Counted from the stretch's first letter, positions 36,800 through 47,155 are shown. The stretch: 64,000 nucleotides of DNA from Dehalococcoidia bacterium (GCA_029936815.1 JAPYRX010000006.1:1-64000), one strand, 5' to 3'. Translations and numbers: made by a program. Notes: a model not told the origin generated them from the letters alone.

Positions 36800-37725
36800 A
36801 TAATCCCAACGGACATTTTAAAACAGCTTTAAATAGATTGATAAGAAAGAAAATAGCTGTTATCTGTATTATTGTATTAATTGTTATCTATATTTCCGGC
36901 TTGTTTGCCTCAGTAATTTCTCCGTACGAATATACAGCTCAAGATTATACAAATATTAAAAAACCCCCTAGCATAGATCATATAATGGGAACAGATCGAG
37001 CAGGTAGAGATGTTTTTACTAGAGTTTTATGGGGAGTTCAAAATACAATCATTATAACTTTTGTAGCATTGATCACTGGAGGCATTATTATTGGAGTTGG
37101 ATTAGGATTGTTAGCTGGTTACAAAGGAGGTAAAACAGATTCGATTATTATGAGAATAGGTGAAATATCATCATCTTTCCCTGATATATTATTGGTAATT
37201 ATATTAGCTGCTACTTTGCGACCAAGAGTATTAGATTTTGTAAGATTCTTAGAAGATTCCTATAATATTTCAGGATTAGTGAAAAGTGGAATAGCAGATT
37301 ATTTGGTTGTTTCATTAGCATTAGTAAGTTTTGGCTGGATAGGCACTGCAAGATTGATGAGAGCTCAAGTTTTGAGTATAAAAGAAAATCAATATATAGA
37401 ATCTGCCAAATCTATCGGAGCAAGTACAAATAGAATACTATTTGTACATTTATTACCAAATGCGATAAGCCCTTTAGTTGTTTCAATAACTATGGGGATG
37501 GGAGCATTAATAGGTACTGAAATTATTTTAAGTTGGCTAGGATTAGGCATTCAACCTCCAAGACCTAGCTTAGGAAGAATGCTTTTGGATGGTGGCAGTA
37601 TAAGTATTATAAGAAATGAGCCCTGGTTGCTTATTGGCCCTGGAATTGTAGTATTCTTGATGGTTTTATGTTGGAACCTACTTGGCGATGCCTTGAATGA
37701 TGTATTGAATCCTAAAACAAGATAA
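36796..37725 (+). CDS. ABC transporter permease, DppC-type
   Basis: 309 residues, about six membrane helices with a longer first periplasmic loop: HIMGTDRAGRDVFTRVLWG, the DppC hallmark, near 58-76. EAA-loop VLSIKENQYIESAKSIGASTNRILFVHLLPNAISPLVV near 195-230. Completes the membrane channel. The genes for DppD/DppF-type ATPases are not in the window; the next gene is convergent. Confidence 0.93.
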   Translation: MNNPNGHFKTALNRLIRKKIAVICIIVLIVIYISGLFASVISPYEYTAQDYTNIKKPPSIDHIMGTDRAGRDVFTRVLWGVQNTIIITFVALITGGIIIGVGLGLLAGYKGGKTDSIIMRIGEISSSFPDILLVIILAATLRPRVLDFVRFLEDSYNISGLVKSGIADYLVVSLALVSFGWIGTARLMRAQVLSIKENQYIESAKSIGASTNRILFVHLLPNAISPLVVSITMGMGALIGTEIILSWLGLGIQPPRPSLGRMLLDGGSISIIRNEPWLLIGPGIVVFLMVLCWNLLGDALNDVLNPKTR

Positions 37726-37727
37726 CT

Positions 37728-39134
37728 TTATCTTTTTCTATTTTTTCTATATATAAAAGCAACAGTAAAAATAGAAAAAACCATCAGTATTTCGTTTGAA
37801 TCAGATAATCCACAAGAGTTGTTTTTCATATTATTGGTTGGTTGATTGGTAGATTCAGTTTTGATTTTTGATTTTTTTGAATCTTTTAAATCTTCGATTT
37901 TCACAATTTCTGATTTAGATATTTCTTCCGATTTTACTTTCATATCATCTAACGTATAAAGTTGAATTGTATTAGAAGGAGCTTTAGATTGCATTTTTTT
38001 ATTTGTTTCTTTAATAAGATTAGTTCCTATTTCTTCTCTCCATTTGTTTTCTATTTCAGTTTTATTCATTCCATATACTTTTATAAGAGCATTGTTTATG
38101 GACATGCCATTGTGTAAGTTTTTAATAAAGCTTGTAAAATTTTTTGGATCTAACTTGTTTATCATAAAATCAACAATTTTTTCTGATTGCGCATAAAAAA
38201 GAATTACATCTTCAGGCTTACCTGGTGGTGAAGTATATTTTGTTATTGATAATAAGCTATTGTTTGCTAAATTAGTTTCATAAGAATTTTGATATGCGAA
38301 CCCTACTATAGGATTTGCATATTCTGCAATACCCTCATTTAACCATGCCGGGATTACGTTGTAGGACGATCCGGCAGCTCTTTGAACTAGTATATGAGTT
38401 ATCTCATGACTGGCAGTTCCATTTGATTGCATAGTATCTAAAAGTAGAACCACACCATACCTAGGGAAAGCTTGTCCTTGAGTTACAAGGTTTTCTTTTT
38501 GAGTTTCACTCTTAGGTGCTAATGATTTAGACATGTAAGAATAATCGTTGAATAGAACAATGTTTAATGGGGCATTGTCTGATTCAATTCCTAGCAATGG
38601 CGAAATAGACTCAACAGTTTGAAGAGTTGTTTCCAATAATTCTTGAGCTCTATTATTTACCACATTTCCATAAACCTCGTTAAAATACATTGTTATAGAT
38701 TTGAGACTTGTGCTACTCCATTTTTTATTATTATCTAGATATATCAAATCATTTGTACTAGACGTGTGTTGATAACCAGATTTTGTAGTTATATTAAAAA
38801 GAAATTCAATAGGGCTTCCAGGAGGAATATATCTGCTTGATGTATTAGTTTTCCACAACAAATATCCTGTGAAGTTGTCATTTTTTTGTATAAATTCTAA
38901 AGGTTGAATGATTTTTGAATTACTATAGCCTATTTTGAGGGTAATGTTTATTTTTTCTACTTTTTCAGAAGAAGAACCGGAAATACTAAATTTTATATTT
39001 TCAGGGAAATTAATTTCTATACTTGTATTATCTACAACAATTAATTCCGAATGAGAATTAGCATAAATAGTATCAGTATTTATTATATTAATTAAAATTA
39101 AAATAATGTAAAAACTTAATAATTTTATTTTCAT
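37728..39134 (-). CDS. Membrane-anchored zinc metallopeptidase (peptidase MA-like)
   Basis: 468 residues. N-terminal signal or anchor helix (about 5-25), a beta-rich extracytoplasmic domain, then a gluzincin active site HEITH near 245 with a downstream NEGIAEYANP glutamate that completes the zinc site. A Lys/Ser/Thr-rich stalk is followed by a C-terminal helix and RKNRKR stop-transfer. Last gene of the inositol-lipid operon: it overlaps the CDP-alcohol phosphatidyltransferase gene by 4 bp. Substrate unknown. Confidence 0.85.
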   Translation of the reverse strand: MKIKLLSFYIILILINIINTDTIYANSHSELIVVDNTSIEINFPENIKFSISGSSSEKVEKINITLKIGYSNSKIIQPLEFIQKNDNFTGYLLWKTNTSSRYIPPGSPIEFLFNITTKSGYQHTSSTNDLIYLDNNKKWSSTSLKSITMYFNEVYGNVVNNRAQELLETTLQTVESISPLLGIESDNAPLNIVLFNDYSYMSKSLAPKSETQKENLVTQGQAFPRYGVVLLLDTMQSNGTASHEITHILVQRAAGSSYNVIPAWLNEGIAEYANPIVGFAYQNSYETNLANNSLLSITKYTSPPGKPEDVILFYAQSEKIVDFMINKLDPKNFTSFIKNLHNGMSINNALIKVYGMNKTEIENKWREEIGTNLIKETNKKMQSKAPSNTIQLYTLDDMKVKSEEISKSEIVKIEDLKDSKKSKIKTESTNQPTNNMKNNSCGLSDSNEILMVFSIFTVAFIYRKNRKR

Positions 39135-39739
39135 TTGTTTTTTGTGTTTACTAATCCGAATGTTATTCTTTGAATTATACTTATGAATGATAATATGATT
39201 GATAAATACAACAAAATATACAGAATAAATAAATTAAATGATCCTAAAATCAAAGCCGCAGCAAGAGTTATAATCCGTTCTGGTCTAGTGAAAATCCCTA
39301 CATCCCCTTCGACACCATATGATTCGTATTTTGCTTTAATATAACTTACCAATTGATTTAGTAGGGCGTTAATAAAGATAATGATCACAGTGTATTCATT
39401 ATCTTTAAAGTATATTAATAAACCTATGTATATTATTACTTCAGAGATGCGATCTATAACTGCATCAAAAAAACCTCCAAGGATCGAAGTTGTTTTTGTA
39501 TATCTGGCTAGAGATCCATCTAACAAGTCGAATAGGCTAGAAATTACAATCATAATCCCTGATACAAGCAAGTATCCCTGCGTGATTAGTATCATCGTAA
39601 CTATAGAAAAAAACAGACCTATGATTGTAATTAAATTTGGAGAGATTTTCAGTTTTGCAAGAATAGGAATAACAGATAAATTTAAAAGTTTATTTATGTG
39701 CTTTTTTAAGTCTGATCTTAAATCTTGATATTTTTTCAA
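39131..39739 (-). CDS. CDP-alcohol phosphatidyltransferase, probable phosphatidylinositol-phosphate synthase
   Basis: 202 residues, about six membrane helices. The CDP-alcohol transferase signature D-G-x2-A-R-x8-G-x3-D-x3-D is present in DLLDGSLARYTKTTSILGGFFDAVIDR near 67-93. Lying between a PimA-like glycosyltransferase and downstream of myo-inositol-1-phosphate synthase, it probably joins CDP-diacylglycerol to inositol-1-phosphate, as in actinobacterial PIP synthase. Phosphatidylglycerophosphate synthase is the alternative. Overlaps both neighbours by 4 bp. Confidence 0.85.
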   Translation of the reverse strand: MKKYQDLRSDLKKHINKLLNLSVIPILAKLKISPNLITIIGLFFSIVTMILITQGYLLVSGIMIVISSLFDLLDGSLARYTKTTSILGGFFDAVIDRISEVIIYIGLLIYFKDNEYTVIIIFINALLNQLVSYIKAKYESYGVEGDVGIFTRPERIITLAAALILGSFNLFILYILLYLSIILSFISIIQRITFGLVNTKNK

Positions 39740-40824
39740 TTTGATTTATTTTTTGATTTTAAATATATATCAATTATTCTATCAGAAATAATATTCCAAT
39801 CGTATTCTTTAACAAATTTTAATCCATTTGCTTTGATTTTTTCTTTTAGATTCTTATTGAAATACACAGTATTAATTGCCTCGAATATTTCTTTTGGGTT
39901 TCTAGGATGTATTAGTAATCCGTTCTCATTATTTTTAACCACACTATTATATCCTTCTATATTAGATGCGATAATTACCGTGCTACTTACCATTGCTTCT
40001 AATAAGATTATGCCAAAACTTTCATTTTGCAGTGATGGAGCACAGAGTATGTCTGAATCTTGAAGAAGATCAATTTTGCTTTTTTCGTCAACCACTCCTG
40101 GATTCACAATTTCAATATTTTCAATATTTTGAGTGCTTAATTTGTGGCCTATAACAGTAAGTTTTACAGGGAAAGTAAAATTATAGTTTTTTAGAGAATT
40201 CATTAAATATTTCAGGCCTTTTCTTTTGTCTTCTCTACCTATAAATAAGATTTTCAATTTATTTGATTTTTTTTGGATTTTGATTATATTAGTTTTATAA
40301 AGTTCTGAATTGATCCCATTTGGAATAATTGTATATTTTTGTTTAAAGTGTTTTTTAATATATTTTTCAGCTGACTTAGACACCACTATTCTTTCATCAA
40401 TTTTTTTTTCCAAAATATTAAATAGCTTTGAAAGTCCAAATCTATATAATTGTGTCCCGTTGTTTGAATGAAAAGTTGTGACAATTTTTGATTTTGAATG
40501 GTTTAAAAAAAACATTGGCAATGAACCAGCAAATGGTTCATGTATGTGAACAATGTCAGGATTATAAGTATTTAATATATTTTTAACTTTATTACTAATA
40601 AATGGAGAAAGAGTTATTGGAGCAATAGAACCTCCGCTCTTAATATTATATGATTTTCCAATTTGGTAGATATTATTGTAACTTGCAGGTTTGTTTTTTG
40701 ATTCAGGAGTGATAATCAGATGATCAATTTTTTTTATTTTCAATTGATTCGATAGATTGGATATATGATTCCATACACCTCCAGGGAAATCAATTCCATA
40801 AGGACATACGATACAAACTCTCAA
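39736..40824 (-). CDS. GT4 glycosyltransferase, PimA-like (phosphatidylinositol mannosyltransferase)
   Basis: 362 residues, GT-B fold. The N-terminus MRVCIVCPYGIDFPGGVWNH matches PimA closely (ICPYxxDxPGGVxxH), as do IVHIHEPFAGSLPM near 95, VVTTFHSNNGTQ near 113, IPNGIN near 165, and FIGREDKRKGLKYLM near 198. The donor-site ExxxxxxLLEAM is at NESFGIILLEAM near 270. The expected role is adding mannose to phosphatidylinositol at the inner membrane face. Directly follows ino1 (16 bp gap). Confidence 0.85.
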   Translation of the reverse strand: MRVCIVCPYGIDFPGGVWNHISNLSNQLKIKKIDHLIITPESKNKPASYNNIYQIGKSYNIKSGGSIAPITLSPFISNKVKNILNTYNPDIVHIHEPFAGSLPMFFLNHSKSKIVTTFHSNNGTQLYRFGLSKLFNILEKKIDERIVVSKSAEKYIKKHFKQKYTIIPNGINSELYKTNIIKIQKKSNKLKILFIGREDKRKGLKYLMNSLKNYNFTFPVKLTVIGHKLSTQNIENIEIVNPGVVDEKSKIDLLQDSDILCAPSLQNESFGIILLEAMVSSTVIIASNIEGYNSVVKNNENGLLIHPRNPKEIFEAINTVYFNKNLKEKIKANGLKFVKEYDWNIISDRIIDIYLKSKNKSN

Positions 40825-40840
40825 TTGTAATCAGTTTGAT

Positions 40841-41923
40841 TTATTCTAAAGATGATTCAATAAACTTATCAAGTAGTTGACGAGCTTCGTTATCTGTATA
40901 TTGAGTTGGTGGTGATTTGAAATAATAACTTGATGGAGCGTCTACGACTCCTGCAATTCCTTGATCCATTGCAATCTTTGCGCATCTGACTGCATCAATT
41001 ACAACTCCTGCAGAATTAGGGCTATCCCATACTTCTAATTTCAATTCGATATTTAGGGGCACATCTCCAAAACTAGTTCCTTCTAATCTAATATATGCCC
41101 ATTTTCTATCAGTTAACCAAGGAACGTGATCACTTGGGCCAATATGAATATTATCACTATTCATATCATAATCAATTTGAGAGGTAACAGATTGTGTTTT
41201 AGATATTTTTTTGGATTTTAATCTACTACGTTCTAGCATATTTAAAAAATCAGTGTTTCCACCAAAATTTAGTTGGTATGTATTATCTAGCTCAACTCCT
41301 CTATCCATGAAAAGGCGACTTAAAACTCTATGTACTATTGTTGCACCGACTTGTGATTTTATATCATCACCAATTATAGGTACTCCCGCATCCTCAAATC
41401 TTTTTTGCCAGTATCCATTTGGGCTAGAAGCAATAAATACAGGAATACAGTTAATAAATGCACATTCTGCTTTTAATATTTGTTCAACATACCATTTTGT
41501 AGCTTCTTCAGACCCTACAGGTAAATAGCTTACAACAACATCAGTTTTAGTTTCTTTTAAAATACTTGCAATATCAGCAGTAGATGAAGAATCTTTTTCA
41601 ATTATTTCCCCTAAATATTGCCCGATACCATCATGAGTCATGCCTCTATATACAGGAACATTTAATTTTGGAACATCTTGAAATTTAATTGTATTGTTTG
41701 GAGGTGCGAAAATTGCTTCAGAAAGGTCTTTACCCACTTTGTTTTTATCAACATCAAAAGCTGCGGTAAATTCTATGTCTCCTATATGATATTTCCCTAA
41801 GACAGGATGCATTATCCCAGGAATTGTATCTGTTGCATTAGCATTCTGATATTTTATTACGCCTTGGACCAAAGATGATGCACAATTACCTACACCTATT
41901 ATTGCTACTCTGAGTTTACTCAA
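40841..41923 (-). CDS. ino1: myo-Inositol-1-phosphate synthase
   Basis: 360 residues, close to the mycobacterial/archaeal form rather than the longer eukaryotic one. Converts glucose-6-phosphate to inositol-1-phosphate with NAD. Seen: [14 protein letters not shown] (NAD fold) at 8-21, [13 protein letters not shown] near 55, [16 protein letters not shown] near 135, [15 protein letters not shown] near 188 and [12 protein letters not shown] near 220. First gene of an operon with the PimA-like and CDP-alcohol transferase genes, which supports phosphatidylinositol-type lipids as the product. Confidence 0.95.
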   Translation of the reverse strand: MSKLRVAIIGVGNCASSLVQGVIKYQNANATDTIPGIMHPVLGKYHIGDIEFTAAFDVDKNKVGKDLSEAIFAPPNNTIKFQDVPKLNVPVYRGMTHDGIGQYLGEIIEKDSSSTADIASILKETKTDVVVSYLPVGSEEATKWYVEQILKAECAFINCIPVFIASSPNGYWQKRFEDAGVPIIGDDIKSQVGATIVHRVLSRLFMDRGVELDNTYQLNFGGNTDFLNMLERSRLKSKKISKTQSVTSQIDYDMNSDNIHIGPSDHVPWLTDRKWAYIRLEGTSFGDVPLNIELKLEVWDSPNSAGVVIDAVRCAKIAMDQGIAGVVDAPSSYYFKSPPTQYTDNEARQLLDKFIESSLE

Positions 41924-42009
41924 GTTAATACCTTTTGAAAATATTGGAGAATAGAAAATTGTATCATTTCAATGTATTAATTTCAATCATATTAGTTTTT
42001 TAAATAAAT

Positions 42010-43365
42010 TTAAATAATTCCGTCCGCAGAAATAGTATTTGCGATGATTGTAGATGTTTCAGTTAATTCGGACAAATATTTTTTGTCACCAACAATTACT
42101 GTGGAGAAATCATTTAAATTGGAGAAGTTTTTATGCAAATAATTATATATTCCATCTTTTGTGATTTTAGCTATTTCGCCAAAATATAAATCATGGAAAT
42201 CCAATTCTAGATTTTCGAAAATCAATTTATTTACCAAACTAATTGAAGACATATGTGTCTCAAAATTTTTACGATAACTTAATTTTACAGATTCGATAGA
42301 ATTTTTAATTTCTTGATCGGATATTTTGTTTTCTCCGAACAAAGACTCTATTTCATATTTAATTTCATTTATTGAATCTTTGGTATTCTTGGTATTTACC
42401 GAACCTCCAGCAATAATTGTGGGTTCCGTCGATCTTGCCCAATTCAAACTTGAACCAAATCCATATGAATAACCATTTTTTTCTCTTAGGTTCACGTTCA
42501 ATCTTGACATAAAAGACCCCCCGAAAATCTCATTGAATATTTCAAGGCATAATCTTTCATGCAATGTTGGAATAGACAATCTTTTTCCTAAAACTATAAT
42601 ACTTTGAGGACTGGGTATGTCTGTAGGAATTAAAAGGTTTGAATTTTTCTTTTCTTTTATGGTTTGACAATCGGTAGATTTGATTGGGCTAAGTTTGAGC
42701 TGATTTAATATATTTACTATTTCTTTGTTTTCATTTTTTGATATGAGTGCGATTTTAGTATTAGAAGTGATTTTTATTAACTCAAGTGCGATTTTATTTA
42801 AATTAACTGCAGTTAATTTTTTTATATTATTTAATTGGCCTATTGAGGTGTAAGAATGAGTTGAATCTGATTTATATAAATACTTATATAATCCTGATCT
42901 TGCTAAAAACATCGGATTACCTTTGTTTTGTAATATTTCTCCAATCATCAATTTTTGTATTCTTACAAATTCTTTTGAGTCTATATTTATATTATTTATA
43001 GCATTTAAAAGAATTTGTAAAGATTTTTGCCAAGTATCCTCGGTGGATTGAAATCCTATAACAATTTTTTCAGCATCTGAAAAATAAATCGGATCTGCCC
43101 CAGAGTTTTCGAGTTGGTATTGTAATGAAGTTTTAGAATTGTAAATATTTTGTTCAAATAATAATTTCAAAATCAAATTAGAGCATCCGGGAGGAATTTT
43201 TTTACTAGATTTTTCATATATAGGTAGAATGAAAACTATAGAAAGAAGTTCGGATTGTGTTTTTGTAACTCTATATACATTTAAATTGTTGTCAAGTTTA
43301 ACGTGATTTATTTTAGGTGTTACGAAATTGAAACTGTCTTTTGTAGGTTCTGGTAATTTATTCAT
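42010..43365 (-). CDS. M16-family peptidase subunit without HxxEH (probably non-catalytic)
   Basis: 451 residues. M16 fold: the C-terminal half has RLNVNLREKNGYSYGFGSSLNW near 292-313, a family block. The N-terminal place where the zinc motif belongs reads PGCSNLILKLLFEQ and has no HxxEH. It overlaps the catalytic partner gene by 4 bp. Pairs of active and inactive M16 proteins forming heterodimers are known in bacteria and mitochondria. No signal peptide. Confidence 0.87.
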   Translation of the reverse strand: MNKLPEPTKDSFNFVTPKINHVKLDNNLNVYRVTKTQSELLSIVFILPIYEKSSKKIPPGCSNLILKLLFEQNIYNSKTSLQYQLENSGADPIYFSDAEKIVIGFQSTEDTWQKSLQILLNAINNINIDSKEFVRIQKLMIGEILQNKGNPMFLARSGLYKYLYKSDSTHSYTSIGQLNNIKKLTAVNLNKIALELIKITSNTKIALISKNENKEIVNILNQLKLSPIKSTDCQTIKEKKNSNLLIPTDIPSPQSIIVLGKRLSIPTLHERLCLEIFNEIFGGSFMSRLNVNLREKNGYSYGFGSSLNWARSTEPTIIAGGSVNTKNTKDSINEIKYEIESLFGENKISDQEIKNSIESVKLSYRKNFETHMSSISLVNKLIFENLELDFHDLYFGEIAKITKDGIYNYLHKNFSNLNDFSTVIVGDKKYLSELTETSTIIANTISADGII

Positions 43366-44651
43366 TTTTTTATTTTGTAATATAAAGATATATGAGGGGA
43401 ATCAACTAAAGATTTAGCACTTTTTGTAATGTTTTCTTGGGTTACATTGTTAAAATCATTCAAAATTTCATTAATATCCGAGGGATTTTCTCCAAATATA
43501 TTAATATAGTTCAAAGTATCTGCAATACCTCCAAAACCTCCAGATTTTTCTATTTGACGGTTGATACTTAAACGAAACTTGTTTTTAGCAATAGATATTT
43601 CATTTTCATTAACATTAGTTTCAGAAAGTAGAGTTATCTCACTGAGAATTTTATTGTATACATTATCAAAGTTTTTTTCTTCTGTTAAAGTCGCTGAGAT
43701 TTCAAACTCACCTGCTAATTCTTGAGAATAATGACCTACATAAATATCTTGTACTAATTGTGATTCTGTTATTAATTTTTTCTGCAATCTACTTCCTATT
43801 CCATCCCCTAATATCATTCCTATAATATCCATTGCTGATTCGGAAGAGCTAAAATTAGAGGATTTTGTTGGCCATCTGATTATTATCTTTGGTAGAGTAG
43901 CAGGGCTATTTCCAATAATTTCATGATGTTCAGTTTTTATTAACTTACTGTAATTTGGAGTTTTATTAATTGACTTAGAATTTGATTTTATATCTGAAAA
44001 ATATTGATCAATCCATTTTGTTGTTTGATCAATATTGAAATTTCCTGATATGCATAAACTTGCATTGGATGGGATGTAAAATTTTTTATGAAAATCAATT
44101 GCTTCATTTAATTTTGCATTGTTTATATCTTTTTCTAAGCCAATTGTTTGCCAATTATAAGGATGAGGGTTTGGGAAGACTAAATTTTGCAAATACTCTT
44201 CACTATCTCCATACGGCGAATTTTCATAACTTTGCTTTCTTTCTTGGATGACTATTTTTTTTTCTTTTTGTAATTTATTTTCATTGAGCGCTTCTGTTAA
44301 ATGCCCCATCCTGTCAGATTCCATAAACAAAACTCTTTCTAGATAATTTGGACTTATATTTTCCCAATAGTTAGTTCTGTCTGTATTGGTAGATCCATTA
44401 ATCCCATTAGGTTTAATACTGATAGGTTCTACTATCGAAAACCAATTTGAATTGCAATTGCTCGACCCCTCAAACATTAAATGTTCAAATAAATGAGCAA
44501 ATCCTGTCATTCCATGTTTTTCATTTTTAGATCCAACATGATACCATACATTTACAGTAACGTATCCTTTGGATTTATCTTGGTTAAGAATGAAATCAAG
44601 TCCATTTGTAAGTTTATTTTTTGTGATTGAAAAATTATTTTTTGCCATCAT
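43362..44651 (-). CDS. M16-family zinc peptidase, catalytic subunit
   Basis: 429 residues. The inverted zinc motif HLFEH is seen in GFAHLFEHLMFEGS near 53-66, with the distal metal-ligand glutamate in the ALNENKLQKEKKIVIQERKQSYEN region near 125-140. The C-terminal SRLQKKLITESQLVQDIYVG matches the family's RxxL/R-Y region. Start could be the second Met (44648). Heads a two-gene operon, divergent from ftsH. Confidence 0.92.
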   Translation of the reverse strand: MMAKNNFSITKNKLTNGLDFILNQDKSKGYVTVNVWYHVGSKNEKHGMTGFAHLFEHLMFEGSSNCNSNWFSIVEPISIKPNGINGSTNTDRTNYWENISPNYLERVLFMESDRMGHLTEALNENKLQKEKKIVIQERKQSYENSPYGDSEEYLQNLVFPNPHPYNWQTIGLEKDINNAKLNEAIDFHKKFYIPSNASLCISGNFNIDQTTKWIDQYFSDIKSNSKSINKTPNYSKLIKTEHHEIIGNSPATLPKIIIRWPTKSSNFSSSESAMDIIGMILGDGIGSRLQKKLITESQLVQDIYVGHYSQELAGEFEISATLTEEKNFDNVYNKILSEITLLSETNVNENEISIAKNKFRLSINRQIEKSGGFGGIADTLNYINIFGENPSDINEILNDFNNVTQENITKSAKSLVDSPHISLYYKIKK

Positions 44652-44687
44652 TTAAGTCCTAAGAAATGATTTTATAGCATTAAAGTT

Positions 44688-44717
44688 TTGATTCCAAGCC
44701 ATAAGAAATGATAAAAT
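44688..44717 (+). promoter_or_regulatory. Predicted ftsH promoter
   Basis: TTGATT (44688-44693) and TAAAAT (44712-44717) with 18-bp spacing put the transcript start near 44724. That excludes the upstream in-frame ATG at 44708 and supports translation from 44759. Confidence 0.5.
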
Positions 44718-44758
44718 CTAAATACATTGCTTTTGATTTTAGATTAAACGAGGTAAAA

Positions 44759-46588
44759 ATGAGTAAAAAGAAATCCAATTTTCAAAAAAATGGATTCGTA
44801 TATTTGATAATTGCATCTACAATTTTTGCATTAATATTATCTTCACTTTCAAATCCTTTTAGTGCAAGTACAGAAATTTCTGTTACTGAAACTTTAGAAA
44901 TGATAGCTGATGGAAAAGTTAAAGAAGTTGTTGTTCAGGGTGAAAAATTAACGATTATCGCTAAAGATGGAAGTAAATATTTTTCTTCAAAGGAATCAGG
45001 AATTAGTTTATTAGAATTAATGAAAGATTCTGGCATAGACCCATTGAAAAACGATGCTAATATAGTTGTGAAAGGTAGAAGTGGGTGGGGTACAGCTTTT
45101 AATATCCTGTTTAGCTTTTTGCCAATAATATTTTTTGGGGGACTAATATTATTTATGATGAGACAAGCTCAGGGCGGTGCGAATCAAACTTTTGGATTTG
45201 GTAAAAGTAAGGCTAGAAAATTTACAGAAAATAAATCCGGAGTTACTTTTAAGGATGTTGCCGGAGTAGAAGAAGAAAAAATTGAATTAGCTGAAATAGT
45301 CGAATTTTTGCAGGAACCTGCGAAATTTATAAAATTAGGCGCAAAAGTGCCCAAGGGTGTTTTATTGGTAGGGCCACCAGGTACAGGGAAAACGCTATTA
45401 GCCAAAGCTGTGGCAGGTGAAGCAGCAGTACCATTTTACTCTATTAGCGGAAGTGAATTTGTTGAAATGTTCGTTGGCGTTGGAGCGTCTAGAGTTAGAG
45501 ATTTATTTGGTCAAGCTAAAATTAATTCTCCTTGTATTATTTTCATTGATGAAATTGATGCTGTGGGCAGACATAGAGGATCAGGATTAGGAGGTGGCCA
45601 TGATGAAAGAGAACAAACTCTTAATCAAATTTTAGTTGAAATGGATGGGTTTGAATCTGGTGGATTCAATATCATAATAATTGCAGCTACTAATAGACCA
45701 GATATTTTAGATCCGGCATTGTTAAGACCTGGGCGATTTGATAGACGAGTAGTTTTAGATGTTCCTGATATGAAAAGTAGAACTGAGATTCTTAAGGTTC
45801 ATTCGCAAGGTAAACCAATTGAAGATGGAGTAGATTTATCTAAATTGTCTGAGCAAACTCCAGGATTTAGTGGGGCTGATTTAGCAAATTTGATGAATGA
45901 ATCTGCAATTCTTGCGGCTAGAAGAAAAAAAGATAAAATAGGGCACGACGATTTTGCTGAATCTATAGATCGAGTATTGGCAGGCCCGGCAAAGATGTCT
46001 AAAATTTTAAGTAAACAAACAATTAAAGTCACAGCTTGCCACGAAGTAGGTCATGCATTATGCGGACATTTATTACCAGAAGCAGATTCTCCAGTTAAGG
46101 TTTCAATTATATCTAGAGGACATATGGGCGGCTATACTCGATTTTTACCAGATGATGAAACAGCACTGCAGACAAAGAAACAATTGGAAGCAAGAATAGT
46201 AGTAGCCCTCGGAGGAAGAGCTGCAGAAGAAGTGGTTTTAGGTGAAATTACAACCGGAGCTAGCAATGATATGGAGCAAGCAACAAAAATAGCGAGAACA
46301 ATGATAATGAAATTTGGGATGAGTGATATCTTGGGGCCAAGAACCATGGGAAAAAGAGAAGAAACAGTTTTTTTGGGAAGAGAAGTGTCAGAACAAAAAG
46401 ACTATAGTGAAAGTCTTGCAAGCGTTATTGATGAGGAAGTAAAAGAATTAATTACAAGTGCATACGAAAAATCGAAATCGTTGATTAAAGATAATATCGA
46501 AATATTAAATAATGTAGTTGATTATCTTATCATTAATGAAACTATCGAAGGTGAAACATTGACAAAATTATTATCTACTCAATCTTAA
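44759..46588 (+). CDS. ftsH: ATP-dependent zinc metalloprotease FtsH
   Basis: 609 residues from ATG 44759, chosen because GAGG lies seven bases upstream. The in-frame ATG at 44708 falls within the predicted promoter. Two membrane helices flank a periplasmic domain (about 12-120). The AAA domain has Walker A GPPGTGKT, Walker B IIFIDEIDAVG, SRH with TNRPDILDPALLRPGRFDR, and the protease HEVGH near 430. Degrades membrane proteins and unstable regulators as a hexamer. HflK/HflC at 26-28 kb are its expected regulators. Confidence 0.97.
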   Translation: MSKKKSNFQKNGFVYLIIASTIFALILSSLSNPFSASTEISVTETLEMIADGKVKEVVVQGEKLTIIAKDGSKYFSSKESGISLLELMKDSGIDPLKNDANIVVKGRSGWGTAFNILFSFLPIIFFGGLILFMMRQAQGGANQTFGFGKSKARKFTENKSGVTFKDVAGVEEEKIELAEIVEFLQEPAKFIKLGAKVPKGVLLVGPPGTGKTLLAKAVAGEAAVPFYSISGSEFVEMFVGVGASRVRDLFGQAKINSPCIIFIDEIDAVGRHRGSGLGGGHDEREQTLNQILVEMDGFESGGFNIIIIAATNRPDILDPALLRPGRFDRRVVLDVPDMKSRTEILKVHSQGKPIEDGVDLSKLSEQTPGFSGADLANLMNESAILAARRKKDKIGHDDFAESIDRVLAGPAKMSKILSKQTIKVTACHEVGHALCGHLLPEADSPVKVSIISRGHMGGYTRFLPDDETALQTKKQLEARIVVALGGRAAEEVVLGEITTGASNDMEQATKIARTMIMKFGMSDILGPRTMGKREETVFLGREVSEQKDYSESLASVIDEEVKELITSAYEKSKSLIKDNIEILNNVVDYLIINETIEGETLTKLLSTQS

Positions 46589-46600
46589 GATGAATTTAAA

Positions 46601-47155
46601 TTGAATATTACAAAGAGACAAGATTTATGGGTTTGGATAGATTTGGAGATGACAGGTTTGGATTCTTCAAAATGTGTAATAGTTGAAATTGCATCTGTTA
46701 TTACAGATAAAGAATTGAATATTGTTGCGGAAGGTCCGGAAATTGTTATCAATAGATCACAAGAAGATATGAAATCAATTGAAGACTGGCCAAGGAAAAT
46801 GCATGCAAAATCAGGATTACTTAATGATATTGAAAAATCCAATAAATCTCTAGTTGAAGCAGAAGAAGATACCTTGAATTTTATTTCGGAATATATTGAT
46901 CCTAATTCTTCCCCATTATGTGGAAATAGTATATATCAAGACAGAATTTTTCTTAAAAAAGAAATGCCTATTCTTGAAAAATATTTTCATTATAGAAATA
47001 TTGATGTGAGTACTTATAAAGAAACTTATCTTTCTTGGGGAGGAGATAAAAAAAACTTACCCAATAAACAGACAAGTCACAGAGCAATGGCAGATATTTT
47101 GGAAAGCATACTAGAATTAAAATGGTATAAAGAAAACTTTATCCATTTATCTTAA
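46601..47155 (+). CDS. orn: Oligoribonuclease
   Basis: 184 residues. DEDDh 3'-5' exonuclease degrading di- and short oligoribonucleotides. Exo I WIDLEMTGLD near 12-21, Exo II CGNSIYQDRIFL near 107, and Exo III HRAMADILESILEL near 160 with the DEDDh histidine. Start is TTG at 46601, 12 bp after ftsH. The last 17 bp overlap the convergent nadE. Confidence 0.95.
   Translation: MNITKRQDLWVWIDLEMTGLDSSKCVIVEIASVITDKELNIVAEGPEIVINRSQEDMKSIEDWPRKMHAKSGLLNDIEKSNKSLVEAEEDTLNFISEYIDPNSSPLCGNSIYQDRIFLKKEMPILEKYFHYRNIDVSTYKETYLSWGGDKKNLPNKQTSHRAMADILESILELKWYKENFIHLS

Noticed and set aside
39381..40063. Long plus-strand ORFs antisense to the CDP-alcohol transferase and PimA-like genes
   Set aside because: The minus-strand proteins carry clear motifs; the plus-strand ones carry none.
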